Made by a program: the position numbers and the translations under genes. Below, one piece after another: positions 37,549-48,663 of a stretch of 64,000 bases of DNA. Position 1 is the first letter of the stretch. Each line of letters begins with the position of its first letter. This stretch comes from Gamsiella multidivaricata (taxonomy: Eukaryota > Mortierellomycota > Mortierellomycetes > Mortierellales > Mortierellaceae), in contig NW_026251718.1 in assembly GCF_025024155.1 (NCBI RefSeq), positions 491,001 to 555,000 of the forward strand, written 5' to 3'. Under the pieces are notes generated by a model that worked only from the letters and a program-made list of their open reading frames with translations, was not told the origin of the DNA and made no database searches.

Positions 37549-39334
37549 GAATGTAGAAAAGGAAGTAGCGCTTGGCGAAGATGATGATGATGAAATAAAT
37601 GGCAGTAAGTAGTAGAAGGGAAAAGGATGAAAAGAAAAGAGAGAAGAGAAAGGTGTTAAATAGTCCCTGACAACAACCGGTCCTTTATGGTTGTGTACAC
37701 ACAGTTATGTAAACGGACAGAGGGCAGAGCCCATGGGCTTCGGCTGGGTGGAAGTAGAGTCGACTTAACTTGGCTCGATGCGGAAGAGTTGGTGCGATGG
37801 GCTGATGAGAGCTGATGAGAGTGAGTGAGCGAAAGAAACCAGCAAGGGAGACCAGGTTTTCTTTTCTTTCGATGGAGTTCATGGAGCTGATATGAGACCC
37901 CCCCCTTACTTCCTACTTTTCTTTACACCCATCTTCCCTGGATGTAGTCTCATCGAGCGTAGCCGATGTGTAACTCACAGAGGCCAATGCTTCCTTGGTA
38001 ACGTTATGGCTGCCATGCGCCCCATGCACCATGCACCATAGTAGAGATAAATAGGACAAGGGGATGAACAATAGAAATTGTACACACACTCTCTCTCTCC
38101 TTCCCGCTATTCAGTAGCAACATGACTACGCGTTTGTTCTGCCGCAGCAGACCCTTTTTAGCAGAAGACATGGGATGCATTGCATTCAAAGAGTTGACTG
38201 TAAACTGCATTGATACCCGCACTCCTTCAGTCAATGATGGCGGTGATGAATCACTCGTTAAAAGTATCCAAGTGAAAAAGGCATTGAATAACGAATGCAA
38301 AGTGGCGCCATTTCCACAGCAATGACTGAGAATGACTCTGTCGCACATTGACATGTCTACTTTTTGTTCGTCCTTAGTTTCCTCCGCAATGCAAAAGTGT
38401 AGTGCCCATTACCCGCTCTTCTCTCTTTCGTACTCTTTTTTGCGTCAAAGAAAGAATTGGCGGCAACTGAACCCAGGAAAAGGGAACGAGCCAAGGTCCA
38501 GGAAGCTTTGTTACCTTTTTTTTTTTTTTTTTTTTTTTTTTCATCCCCCGCTCTTTGGTCTGTTTGTTGTACCATCGCTGCAATGTCCGAGATCGACACT
38601 TTTTATCACACAAACAAACATCTCCCTCCCTTTCTGGACTTGAACCCTATCACTCTGTTGTGCCTGTAATCCCCTTTCCCCTTGCTATCCATCCTCGCCC
38701 CACTCTTTCATAATAGCTTCTTTCTCCACATCTCATCTCCCATCTGGAGCAAACAAAAAACCACGTTAATCTGACTCGGAATCTCGGGACAGACTTCCCA
38801 CGCATGCGCAAGTCCATATAGTGATATACTCCGACTAAGGCATTCTTTTTTTTTTCTTTTATATTCCTCATAGGCCAGATGAACCTAGACTCCTCTGAGG
38901 AAGATATGGCAGGACACCTCATTTGGCGCTAAAAGTTCTCGTTTAGCTTGTTCAACAGCTAAGTTCATAGACCCCCAAGGCTTTTCTGGCAGATTTTTTG
39001 TTGAGATCTTGCCTCTGCCAAAAAAAAAAAAACAACGAGCGTCGATATGCAGGATGATGCAGGCCCAGGAACTATATCTGAATGAACCCCCATGGCTTTT
39101 TTTTGTTTTTTTGGAGAGAGAGTTGCATGAAGACAAACAAGTTTGTCTGAGTCTTGTCACAGCAACTATAGTTTCTCTAAAGTATCGAAGCGCATAACGA
39201 ACTTCTTCCTTGCTGGGTGAGTAAAAACGAATTTCTAGTCGGATAATGTCCAATTCGTTAGAGGGATGGGAGTTTCCAGGAATAAAGGCAGTACTCAGAA
39301 AGCACACCGTACTCTTTGTAGTACTGTAGACAAG

Positions 39335-39414
39335 TCCCCTCTTTCTGGCAGATAGACCTGCATGGATATATCGTTTGGCCGTATCCATGCATGTCTATCT
39401 GCTAGAAAGAGGGA
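39335..39414. repeat. Imperfect inverted repeat / hairpin
   Basis: Arms of about 34 bases (39335-39369 and 39382-39414) pair with a few mismatches around a 12-base loop; both contain a CTTTCT-GCAGATAGAC-TGCATGGATA-like core. No gene overlaps. Confidence 0.75.
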
Positions 39415-40024
39415 ACTGTTGAAGGTGTATGTGTATTGAAAGGGCGAAGAAGCAAAAAATAAATTGTGCGAAGGGAATGAAAAGGGCCATATTTACTTTT
39501 TGTGCGAATGCACTGCCAGGGCTAAAAGGCTGTAAGAACGTCAAAAATAGAACGGCTACAAAAACGCGCCTTAGAAGCGCCTTCGCAAGACTGGCGTACA
39601 TCGTAGCCGCCATTGAGTGACCTTCACTCTCTATCGGTCCTCGCTCCGCACACCGCCTATGACTAGCCGTGCATTGTCATTTCCAAACAAGGAAGAGAAT
39701 CCTCTTCAACCTATACACACACGCATGCCAACTCACGAGCAAACAAGAAGGGCATAGGGAGGGCGTATGACCCTGGCATTACCCTTCCTGGATCGAATCC
39801 ACGGGCGTAGCTCCCTCCATACTGCCGACACTCACCTCACGAGATAGTGCTTCGCCTTGGTCAGTGGTAGCACGCCCTGCGCCTGTCTAAAGATAGCGAA
39901 CGGCGATAGGAATGACAAACAGTGCCCCATTTCATACGTGTGCCTACGGAAGGTGGTAACATCCACACTCTAGGATTCCTTTGGCGACTTCAACAGCCAA
40001 CCTGAAGATGACCAGAACGACGCG

Positions 40025-40032
40025 TATAAAAA
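40025..40032 (+). promoter_or_regulatory. TATA box of secreted protein 1
   Basis: TATAAAAA 150 bp before the ATG at 40175. Confidence 0.5.
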
Positions 40033-40174
40033 GAACGACAACGATCCTCCAAAATTCCCTTCTCACCATCATCGTTATCAGCATCCTCATCAAGTCCAAA
40101 TCAGAAACGCAACAATAACACCAGCAACACCAGCAATAACAACACCGCACACAAGCAACGCACGCCAAAGCATT

Positions 40175-40711
40175 ATGGTCCGGTCATTCACCTTCACCGC
40201 TGTTGTCGCCACCGCAGCCCTCTTCCTCCTCTCCACATCGACCACCGAAGCCGCTCCTCTTCGGAGAGCCACCTACGGCCAAACTGCCGCCTTGGTCTCC
40301 GCCTCCGAGTACTGTCTCTTCTTGCCCCCACTCCAGGGCGGCGACATTGCCGAGAACGAGGACCGCGCCGTGGCCTTTTGCAACGTCCCCATTGCCTCCG
40401 CACCGAATGCAGGTATCCTCCCCACGGGTTTTATCAAGACTCTGAACTTTGTCGAGAACACCTCAGAGCAATGGGTCCAGATTACAGGTCAGATGGACGG
40501 ATCTACGTACGATTTGTCATCAAAGGATGAAGGTGGACAGTACGATATGCGGGCGCCCGTGGGAGCGATCTGTGCGGATTACAACGCGTTCGTGCAGATC
40601 ACGGAGCCGGACCAGGGGATTTACTGTTTGAGGTGCTGTAAGAACAAGAAGGATTGTCCGGTGAACAAGTCAGAGGATGGTTGCGAGCAGGTTCTGGGCG
40701 GTGTTTACTAA
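40175..40711 (+). CDS. Secreted Cys-rich protein, paralog 1
   Basis: 178 residues, single exon. The N-terminus is a signal peptide (MVRSFTFTAVVATAALFLL, cleavage near STTEA-AP). The mature domain has YCLFLPPLQGGDIAENEDRA, FCNVP, WVQITGQMD, GGQYDMRAPVGAICADYN and the Cys-rich end YCLRCCKNKKDCPVNKSEDG. This pattern occurs in a widespread fungal secreted family of unknown function; I cannot name a biochemical role. It is the first of three local paralogs and lacks the Thr-rich spacer of the second. Expected extracellular or cell-wall location. Confidence 0.9.
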   Translation: MVRSFTFTAVVATAALFLLSTSTTEAAPLRRATYGQTAALVSASEYCLFLPPLQGGDIAENEDRAVAFCNVPIASAPNAGILPTGFIKTLNFVENTSEQWVQITGQMDGSTYDLSSKDEGGQYDMRAPVGAICADYNAFVQITEPDQGIYCLRCCKNKKDCPVNKSEDGCEQVLGGVY

Positions 40712-40936
40712 GACTAGCAACGCGCGAAAAGCAACATCTTTGTTACTATAAACTCCTTTTAATGAAACTTTCTGTCCCTGAACCCATATTTTATTTTTTC
40801 TATGGTAAAAGATAATGGAATGAACATGAAACAATAGCGAATGATATTATGAGCCGCTGTAATTCCCTACAGTTCATGTTCAACCGAAGCCCTGCTCGTT
40901 GGCAAAAAAAAAAAAAAAAAAAAGAAAGGGTATTCT
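40712..40936. other. Convergent intergenic region, secreted paralogs 1 and 2
   Basis: 225 bp between two stop codons, with a 21-base poly-A run ending at 40923. No gene. Confidence 0.4.
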
Positions 40937-41710
40937 CTACAAATAGCTGCCACCCAGAACTTTCACGCATCCATGGGTCGACTTGTTAACGGGGCAATCG
41001 GTCTTGTTCTGGCAGCAGCGAATGCAGTAGATCTGAGCATCGGGCTCCGTCAGCTGGACAAAGGACTTGTATCCGTTGCACAACGCACCAACGGGGGCGC
41101 GCATATCGTACTGTCCACCTCCATCCTTGGGTGAAAGACCATACTTGGAGCGGTCGATGCGGCCGGTGACCTGGACCCAGTTCGCGGTTGTGTTAGCAAC
41201 AAAGTGGGCGGTCTTGATGAATCCAGCAGGGAGCACCTGGGCGTTAGCTGCGCCGGGCATGTTGGGCTTGGTGCAGAAGGCCACGGCGCGGTCCTCGTTC
41301 AGGGCAATGTCGCCGCCGAACTTGGGAGGCAAAAAGATACAGAAATCGGTCTGACTCAAGATCGTACCCGTCTGGCCCATCTTAGCGGGCGTGGTAGGCT
41401 TGGGGGCTGCGCTGGTGGTGTGAGTGGTGGTCGTAGCCTTGGGCTTGGGAGCTGCGCTGGTGGTGTGAGTGGTGGTCGTAGCCTTGGGCTTGTGAGCTGC
41501 GCTGGTGGTGTGAGTGGTGGTCGTAACCTTGGGCTTGACGGCCTTTGACTTGTGGAGGGCAGTGGTGGTATGGGTGGCCTTCTTGTGAGGGTTGGCCGTG
41601 GTTGTAGTATGATGAGTCGTTGATGCCTTGGCGGGGGCAGCCATGGCCATCGTGGCAATCAAGGCCACGAGCATTGCAGCAAGGACGATCTTAAGCTGGG
41701 TGTGCATCAT
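40937..41710 (-). CDS. Secreted Cys-rich protein with Thr-rich spacer, paralog 2
   Basis: 257 residues, single exon, start chosen at the double ATG 41710-41705 because it begins the signal peptide (MMHTQLKIVLAAMLVALIAT). A spacer of about 90 residues follows, made of Thr/His/Lys/Ala repeats; three 16-residue units (ATTTTHTTSAAPKPK type, 48 bp each) are nearly identical and should be heavily O-glycosylated. The C-terminal domain is the family domain: FCIFLPPKFGGDIALNEDRA, WVQVTGRIDRSKYGL, GGGQYDMRAPVGALCNGY, YCIRCCQNKTDCPVNKS. The longer upstream reading begins outside the signal peptide and is not favoured. Wall-anchored or spacer-displayed extracellular protein inferred. Confidence 0.9.
   Translation of the reverse strand: MMHTQLKIVLAAMLVALIATMAMAAPAKASTTHHTTTTANPHKKATHTTTALHKSKAVKPKVTTTTHTTSAAHKPKATTTTHTTSAAPKPKATTTTHTTSAAPKPTTPAKMGQTGTILSQTDFCIFLPPKFGGDIALNEDRAVAFCTKPNMPGAANAQVLPAGFIKTAHFVANTTANWVQVTGRIDRSKYGLSPKDGGGQYDMRAPVGALCNGYKSFVQLTEPDAQIYCIRCCQNKTDCPVNKSTHGCVKVLGGSYL
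41390..41535 (-). repeat. 48-bp coding tandem repeat
   Basis: Three consecutive near-identical 48-bp units within the spacer of secreted paralog 2, differing at a few bases. Confidence 0.8.
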
Positions 41711-41840
41711 TCTGAGGGTCGTAAAGCGGAAGTAGAGGGGAGAGGAGAGTGTGGGGGAGGGTGTCCGTGAATGTAGTGGAAAGGGATTGTCTGTCAAGAT
41801 GGAATGGGCGGATATGGGGACGAGGAACCTGCTATCCAGC

Positions 41841-41848
41841 CTTTTATA
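41841..41848 (-). promoter_or_regulatory. TATA box of secreted protein 2
   Basis: TATAAAAG on the minus strand about 135 bp before the ATG at 41710. Confidence 0.5.
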
Positions 41849-44179
41849 CGTGCCAGGGGCTAATGTATGGGGCCCAGGCAGGAATGCAATATGGGGCTCA
41901 CTGACTCTATTATTATCCCAATTTGTACGGAGAAGTATGAAAACGTTAATTCATGTCCGGTTGGACAGTGGCGCTAGAACGAATGCTACCCAAGAAGGAA
42001 CCAAGAGCACACGATTTGTTCCAATTTGGATGTCGAACAAAGACATCTGCGGCTGCTGGACAACTTCGCCTCTCCCCAGCGGAGGCGTCCATGCCCCGCC
42101 CTAGATTCCCAAAGAGAGAAGCCCTCGTGCTCGCTCGCCTCTCCGTGCTGCTATACTTTCCACTACCCCGTTATCCCACAAGCCAGTCCCCGCGGCACTT
42201 TGTCGATCGCAGCCACTGCTCTTTCCCAAACACAACCTTCGTCTGTTAAAGTTGAATGAGATATACCTTTCTGACCAATTAATGTTGTGGCAACGAAGGG
42301 GTCTCTCCTGCCGCCATTATTCCAATGCTTCCCCTAGAATCGTGACCAAAAAGGTCGGCGAGGCCAATTTGCCTTTCGCAGCGCCATACAAAAAAAAGAC
42401 AACGCGCGCGCCATTATGAATTTGATCCACCTTTCTCGTTTCCCCGTTTACGAGCCAGCTCCTTTGCTACCTATCTTTAACATCACTTTACGCCAGGCTG
42501 GCATCCCTATTAATAAATACTGCACATCCCTGAGAGGAAGCATTAGTGCGCATTCAGAATTCCCGGCTGTTGCTTTAGCTGAGGGTCTCTCAATTCTTTT
42601 TTAAAAAAAAAAAAGGTACACGGGCTGTAGCATAGGAGTGGTGGTTAAAAATGAAGAGGAGCTTGGACAGTATCTGCACCGGACACTCTGCCAGTCCCCA
42701 AATTTGTGAATGCTTGTATGAAACGAGACAATGACGCCCTAAAAAAGTAAATGCTCATGGCATCCGTAAACCTCCTCTCTATCCATATACACCTTTCTAT
42801 CCATCTAACCTTCCGCCCATATGCTCTCGCAGCCAATATCACTAGTGCCTCCAATGGTATCTTTCTCATGCATCACATTCTTTTTATGGACAGTTCGCTT
42901 TTCGTTTTTGGACTAGTCAGTGCATGGCGGGTTAAATGCGGGACCTGGAGGCCATCGCCAAAATGAAAGCAATTAGGGGGGGATGTGGACAGCAAATGGC
43001 AGTATACCTGCTGTATGCCTTTAGTGGAGAGCGAAGAGCATTTTGGGGATGGAAACATCAGAAGGATCCTTTACCTGTTGCTTTATCCGTAAAAATAGAC
43101 GCACGCAGGACAGATGAAGCCAAACGCCAATGGCTTTTCTGTTCATTTCTACCCAATTGGGGCTAGAATAATCTCTTTCAAACCCAAATCAGCACTACAC
43201 CTCTCGGCCAGACCTGGACACACACTCTTCCTTATATGAAGTTAGTGGGTCTTATTTCGCGCGCAAAGGTGTAAATGCGGACAGGCTGTCCATATACTGT
43301 TTAATTAATCCTCGCAGCGCCGTAAAGTGAAGGGAGGACCTTCTTCCCCATTGACATGAGTACGGCGCTGGACTCATGCGGTACTGTGCCCTTCTTCCGT
43401 CTTTTGGCGCTATAAGGACCCTTAAATCTATCTGTGTAGTATATCTAGCTGGTGTATTTTTACAACTGGCTATAATGGCTACTCTTATCATTGGAAAATA
43501 AAAAAAGAAAAGAAAGGAGATGGCCGACAGACCAATTGGCCATAGCCTGGGATAGACAGTAAAGGGCTCAGATAATTTCATGAACCTCCGCTTTTCGATC
43601 TGTGTAACGTCCATATGGGCCATTTTTACCGAGATTTGCATGTCTGCATGCGGCATGCATCACATTCCTTCAAGACATACGCCTCATGTAGGAACCAAAA
43701 TGTCCTCCATTTCTGGGAGGATAAATGGTCCGTGGATGTAGCACAATAATAATTTTATCCGCCCTAGTAGCGCGCAAGAGTAGTTTCGTGCCACCTGATT
43801 CTGTGGTTGTTATTGTCTACCAACCGAATATACAACACCATTCGGAATGGTTTTTGCCAGCTAAAGAGGCCTGACATCGCGTCCTCGATGATAATTGTCG
43901 AGGGTAAGAAAGGAAAAAAAACTATCATATCTATCCACCAAGGTGCTCTTCCATGAAAGCATAAAGCAGAAAATAGATCGCTGAAGTGAGAGGGCAAAAT
44001 GTCGCAGTAAGGGCCCGCGAGGCCGTTTACCGGGAAATCGCGCCTGTGCTAGACTCTAAAGCCCAAGAGCATATTACCAGGGAGCATTTACAAAAATAAA
44101 ACGTAAACATGTGCGCCCCAGTTGCCCTGAAGATAACAAAGCAGACGGATTGGATCCAGGGAACAACTCTTCGAAAAGG
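41849..44179. other. Gene-poor region between secreted paralogs 2 and 3
   Basis: 2.3 kb with scattered short ORFs only; none shows a domain, signal peptide or supportable splice structure. No repeats of note. Confidence 0.4.
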
Positions 44180-44187
44180 TATAAAAG
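44180..44187 (+). promoter_or_regulatory. TATA box of secreted protein 3
   Basis: TATAAAAG 123 bp before the ATG at 44303. Confidence 0.5.
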
Positions 44188-44302
44188 AGTTTCTTGACCG
44201 CCTACTCCACAATCCCTTGTCTTTCTTACTCCAATTCTCTCAGCCTCTCAACCTTCTCCACTCCTACACGCCACAACCCACCCCCACAAACGAACCAACA
44301 AA

Positions 44303-44833
44303 ATGCTCTTCACAAAGTCTTTCGTCGCCGCCACTTTCCTCGCCGTCCTCTCGGTCGCTTCGGCTGGCAAGTCTAGCACCAAGGCCGTCAAGGGCCAGAC
44401 CGGCGTCATCACCAACGCCAAGGATTTCTGCCTCTTCCTTCCCCCCATGTATGGCGGTGGTATCTCCGAGAACGAGGACCGCGCCGTTGCCTTCTGCACC
44501 AAGCCCAACATGACTGGCGCGCCCAACGCTGGAGTCCTCCCCGCTGGATTCATCAAGACCGCCCACTTTGTCCGCAACACTGCTGCCGACTGGGTCCAGG
44601 TCACTGGACGCATGAATGGTAAGACCTACGGTCTCTCCAAGAAGGACGGTGGCGGACAGTACGACATCAAGGCCCCCGTCGGCTCCAAGTGCTCCGGCTA
44701 CAAGTACTTTGTTGAGTTGGTCGAGCCCGATCAGGACATCTACTGCATCCGCTGCTGCAAGACCAAGTCTGACTGCCCCGTCAACAAGTCGACCTACGGA
44801 TGCAAGAAGGTCCTCGGCGGCAACTACGCTTAA
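44303..44833 (+). CDS. Secreted Cys-rich protein, paralog 3
   Basis: 176 residues, single exon. Signal peptide MLFTKSFVAATFLAVLSVAS followed by a short basic link and the family domain: FCLFLPPMYGGGISENEDRA, FCTKPNMTGAPNAGVLPAGF, WVQVTGRMNGKTYGL, GGGQYDIKAPVGSKCSGYKY, YCIRCCKTKSDCPVNKSTYG. It is closer to paralog 2 (shared CTKPNM and PAGFIKTAHFV) than to paralog 1. Codon use is strongly C-ending, suggesting high expression. Function unknown. Confidence 0.9.
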   Translation: MLFTKSFVAATFLAVLSVASAGKSSTKAVKGQTGVITNAKDFCLFLPPMYGGGISENEDRAVAFCTKPNMTGAPNAGVLPAGFIKTAHFVRNTAADWVQVTGRMNGKTYGLSKKDGGGQYDIKAPVGSKCSGYKYFVELVEPDQDIYCIRCCKTKSDCPVNKSTYGCKKVLGGNYA

Positions 44834-45131
44834 GCTGCTTTCGCTTTACTAGACCGCGTAACAATATCACACCATCATATGCCACCACCCTCCATACAAT
44901 AGAGAGACCCCCACACCGTACCTGACGTACATTTTAGACAAATTCCCAATAAAAAATAAAAAAACAAAAAAAAGCACGCGTTCAAAGTTCAACGAAAGTT
45001 AGTGGCAATTAGGCTGGCCTCAAGATTGGTGGCAACACATTTTTTTTTTTTTTTTTCCTCGCACGCTGCAACATCACAACACCTTCTCATTGCAATCAAG
45101 ACAACTGGACGCGATTGCTGCATTAATCAAC

Positions 45132-46653
45132 ATGAATCCAGAACACGAAGACTCTGTCATTACTAAGGACCTTCGCAGGCAGTTTCATCGCGATGGATTC
45201 CTCATTGTCAGGAACGGTAATCTTATTGCGCCACACAGACATTTTCAAGGACATACATGTTTTCTGCGCTGCAGTCCGCCATCGAAGTTGAGGTTGCCTA
45301 ACCTAACCGCTTCTTCATATATCCCTAATGCCATAGCATTGGATCATGAAGAAGTCGAGGTCTTTCGTCGAGAGGTCGATTGCCTCGTGAACTTTCTAAT
45401 CTCAGAAAACATCGATATTATGAAGGACTATGGCGGAGTCATTGGTAGGCACTCATTCATTCTCGATCCCTGTCCGTAGTCATGGTTAACTTTATAATGT
45501 TTCCTCATGCTTGTTTTTTTTTTATGAATATAGAGCCGATCTCATGTGGATACATCGACCCTCCTGTCTCGCAAATGTATATTCTGTCCAAACGGCCCTA
45601 CTCGGCTCTCAGGAACTTGGTAACAGAAGACCCTGATACCGTGGTGCCCGTTCTGTTTGGAAAGATGCCAGCGCTTGCAAAGCACTTGTTACCAACGGAT
45701 ACGTCAGAAAATCCGCTGTGCTTGGTACGTATTGCCTATGAGATCGCGTTTTTGTACAAGCATTCTGCCATTACTTCCACCTACCAATAAGACGTCTTCA
45801 ACTTCGTGCTCTCTTTAGTTCAACGAACAATACATCGTAAAGACACCAAAATCAGCATCGATATCATCCTTTGCATGGCATCAGGTATGCCTCTTTGTTC
45901 TGCGCAGCGTTTATTTCATTATGGCTGAAAATAAAGACGATGAACAAGGCGCGCAGTAGCTGATGCGCTGTCTTTGGTTTCTAGGACTCGCAGTACATGG
46001 ACTCTACAGCTCAAACAGCGTACCCGATCGTGTCTTGCTGGACAGCCTTGGATGATGTGAACATTGTAGGCATTTTCGTCATGTAGTGCTGCTTCGATGA
46101 ACGTATGTTAATGTAAGCTGCGCCCCCATCTTATTTGTATCCTTTTCTTGCCCTATCTCTCTAGTCAAACGGAACACTGCTGATTGAGCCGTTCCCTATA
46201 CCAATTGACCCCACGACTGGGGAACGCCTTGACCTGCCTAACTCGCTGGACGATCTTGATACACACCTTCAGCTCCACAGGGGGCTTGCGTCCCTTTACC
46301 AAGGAGAGTTGGACCGCGACAAGGCTCTTGTACAGGCGCAAGAAAAGGATCCTTTCTCCATGTTGAAACACAAGGCTGGAAGACCAATTAATGTCTCGGA
46401 TCCCGAGCAATGGATGAAGCGATGCGAGAGGCAACGCCCTGTACTGGTTGACATTTCTGCGGGCTCGATCGTGTTTCTATCAGGGTTTGTGAGGCATTGT
46501 AGTTTGGGCAATACATCTTCAAAGTTTCGAAGGGCTTACATGCCCCAGTTCTCGGCGGGGAAGGTCGTGACAGACGATGGTGGGATCGTCTCGTTAGCCG
46601 TGCCTTGTACGGACCACTTGCATGACAGAGATCAGGATATGGACGCGGTCTGA
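45132..46653 (+). CDS. Phytanoyl-CoA dioxygenase (PhyH) family protein
   Basis: Fe(II)/2-oxoglutarate-dependent oxygenase family. Exons 45132-45216, 45337-45444, 45534-45724, 45819-45884, 45985-46065 and 46165-46653 give 339 residues. The ATG at 45132 is the first in frame. DLRRQFHRDGFLIVRN is the typical PhyH opening. The metal-binding HxD is in SSFAWHQDSQYMD (formed across an intron after WHQ), and the distal His plus 2-oxoglutarate Arg are in FLSGFVRHCSLGNTSSKFRR, followed by AYMPQFSAG. The facial triad is complete, so activity is expected; the substrate is not deducible (fungal members act on varied secondary metabolites and lipids). Confidence 0.88.
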
Positions 46654-48463
46654 TAGATAAGATGAAACACACACCTATTATGTTGGCGACAAAATGTGTG
46701 GTCTTTGCTACTTATTCCTCTACCGTCTGGTAATCCGCTCAGGATATATACTTAAAATAAAAAAACGGTGCTACCGCCTTTTGACATTTACTTTGTCCAA
46801 TGATGTCAAGCAAGGAATACAAAATACAAAGTGCCTGACTCTCCACATACCTGCAAGGTATCGCTGCCTCACGGTCCACATTCCTTCACAAGAGCACGTC
46901 CAAATACAGGAACGCTCTCGCTGCTCTCACTGCTCTCACTATAGCTCCGAGCGATATTTGGTGGCACACAACCAAGAGAGCAGATGTTGCCCTTGTGTCG
47001 CAAATATGGTTTGCCCGTCCAAAGAAGTGTCCTGGAGGACACAATTGGACATGACAGGTCAATGGTTTATGTAATGAAGGTAGGGCTAGACTCATTTGCA
47101 AAAGGCCAATCGTCGCATTGCATAGGAAGTTGAGTGTTCTGGCTACGACCGAGGTGTCATGTTTTTTCCACATGCTATTCGTAAAACTAGCAAAGAGAAC
47201 TAAAACGCGTTCGACTCACACCAGACGCGCGTTTCGAAGCGTCAATCACAGAAAGCGAGCGCAAGAAAATAAATAATGCCGGTGATTTTGTTTTTTTTTT
47301 TGCGTTGCTCGTGGTGAGAACTGATCGCGCCTCGGCTGATGCCTTGAGATGAGTTGGAGTTGGCGCGTGACGAAGGATCTATTTAAATGGTCGCGATGAT
47401 CGGTCCTCTCAATCAAGTTTAGTTTGCGCTAACAGGATAGGCGCCCCTATGTTGAAATCAAAGCAATGGTCTCCAGACGCGCAGTATCCATAGTGGAACG
47501 AGGCTGCTAGGGTTCCTTCGGGGCCGCCAACGGCTGACTATTTTTTATGACAGCTCTCAGTATTGTTTTTTCCCGGAAGCCTGCCTCCACTTCATTGTTC
47601 CTTGCACAAAAAAAAAAGAACGAGAACTGGCTGGCTGGCTAGCGCGCCCTACACACTGTTCTTGTTTGGATCCCAGGGCAGGCGTTGATATTCAGGAGCC
47701 CCAGTCGCTGGTTCTCTGGATGAACTTTTTTTCTTTAATATTTTTGTCGTGGCTCATAGTGATAAAATGGCCAATGTAGCGAGCTGTAATAACAAATACG
47801 GCAATTCGAATTACGACCTATTCCCATTTTCTTGCGGTCAGCCTACTGTAAGTCGCTTGCTCAGCTTCTGGTCCTTTGCATGCAGCCGACCTCATAAACC
47901 AGGAATGCGGTAATGCACAGCAAAATGAAGAGATCGTTTGAGATTCACCAAAAACGGTGGATCTCAGCGCCTCACTAGATTATATGGCGCACTTCCCCGA
48001 TTGAACGAATTTTTCGGCAAGAACTGGATTGTTTACTGCATAGCTTACATACTCCTCTTCTTTCTTTCGCGGCGAGATGGCGCCCACGGCACACTCATAC
48101 ACCATCCCAAGAGAGTCCATGCGAAGGGGCAGCTAACGGACTGAAGCGCGGATAAAAAAGACATATATCGATGGATGTACTCGCGGTTCCATGCTGCGAG
48201 AGGCTGGTGTCCGTCCCTATCACTCGCATTCCGTTCGCTCCGTATGCTTGGGAACCATGTTTTGAGTCCCATTTAAAACTTTATCTCAACAACTACGGAG
48301 CTCGTCCCACAATTCACGGCCCTTGCGCTCTCAAGAAAGAAAGATGGTAGTTCCTTGCAGGCACATGTGCACCGAACCTCTTGAAGTAAAAGAACAACTA
48401 TGGAGAAACGCATGCGAGATTGAAAAAAGAACCTCGTTTACAAGTTTCCATTCCGGTGCTCCA
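46654..48463. other. Gene-poor region upstream of sphingomyelinase 1
   Basis: 1.8 kb with no recognised gene or repeat family; several ACGCG motifs near 47200-47240. Short ORFs look random. Confidence 0.4.
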
Positions 48464-48470
48464 TATAAAA
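48464..48470 (+). promoter_or_regulatory. TATA box of sphingomyelinase 1
   Basis: TATAAAA 200 bp before the ATG at 48664. Confidence 0.45.
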
Positions 48471-48663
48471 GGCTCTGCATTTTTCGAGGCGTTCTGTTGC
48501 TGTTACCGCCTTGACCTCCGTCCTATCTCAGAATCGACTCTCTTTCTTTTCCTTCATACATCCTCAGATCATCCTTCTGGGCTACACAGCATTTCATTTC
48601 TAGGGGTCACCGACCTCCTCAGTGGATACAACTCTTCCTTTCCACACACACACATAAAAAAAA

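Larger units (their letters stand above)
37549..40174. other. Gene-poor region
   Basis: 2.6 kb with no recognised gene. Poly-T run 38517-38540, an A-run near 39020 and one imperfect hairpin (39335-39414). Open readings such as 39388-38885 (minus) are low complexity and show no domain. Confidence 0.4.

Noticed and set aside
38885..39388. 167-codon minus-strand ORF
   Set aside because: Overlaps the hairpin and A-rich runs, has no recognisable domain, and looks like a random open frame.
39780..39830. GGATCGAATCC motif resembling a tRNA T-arm
   Set aside because: No acceptor, D or anticodon arms could be folded around it.
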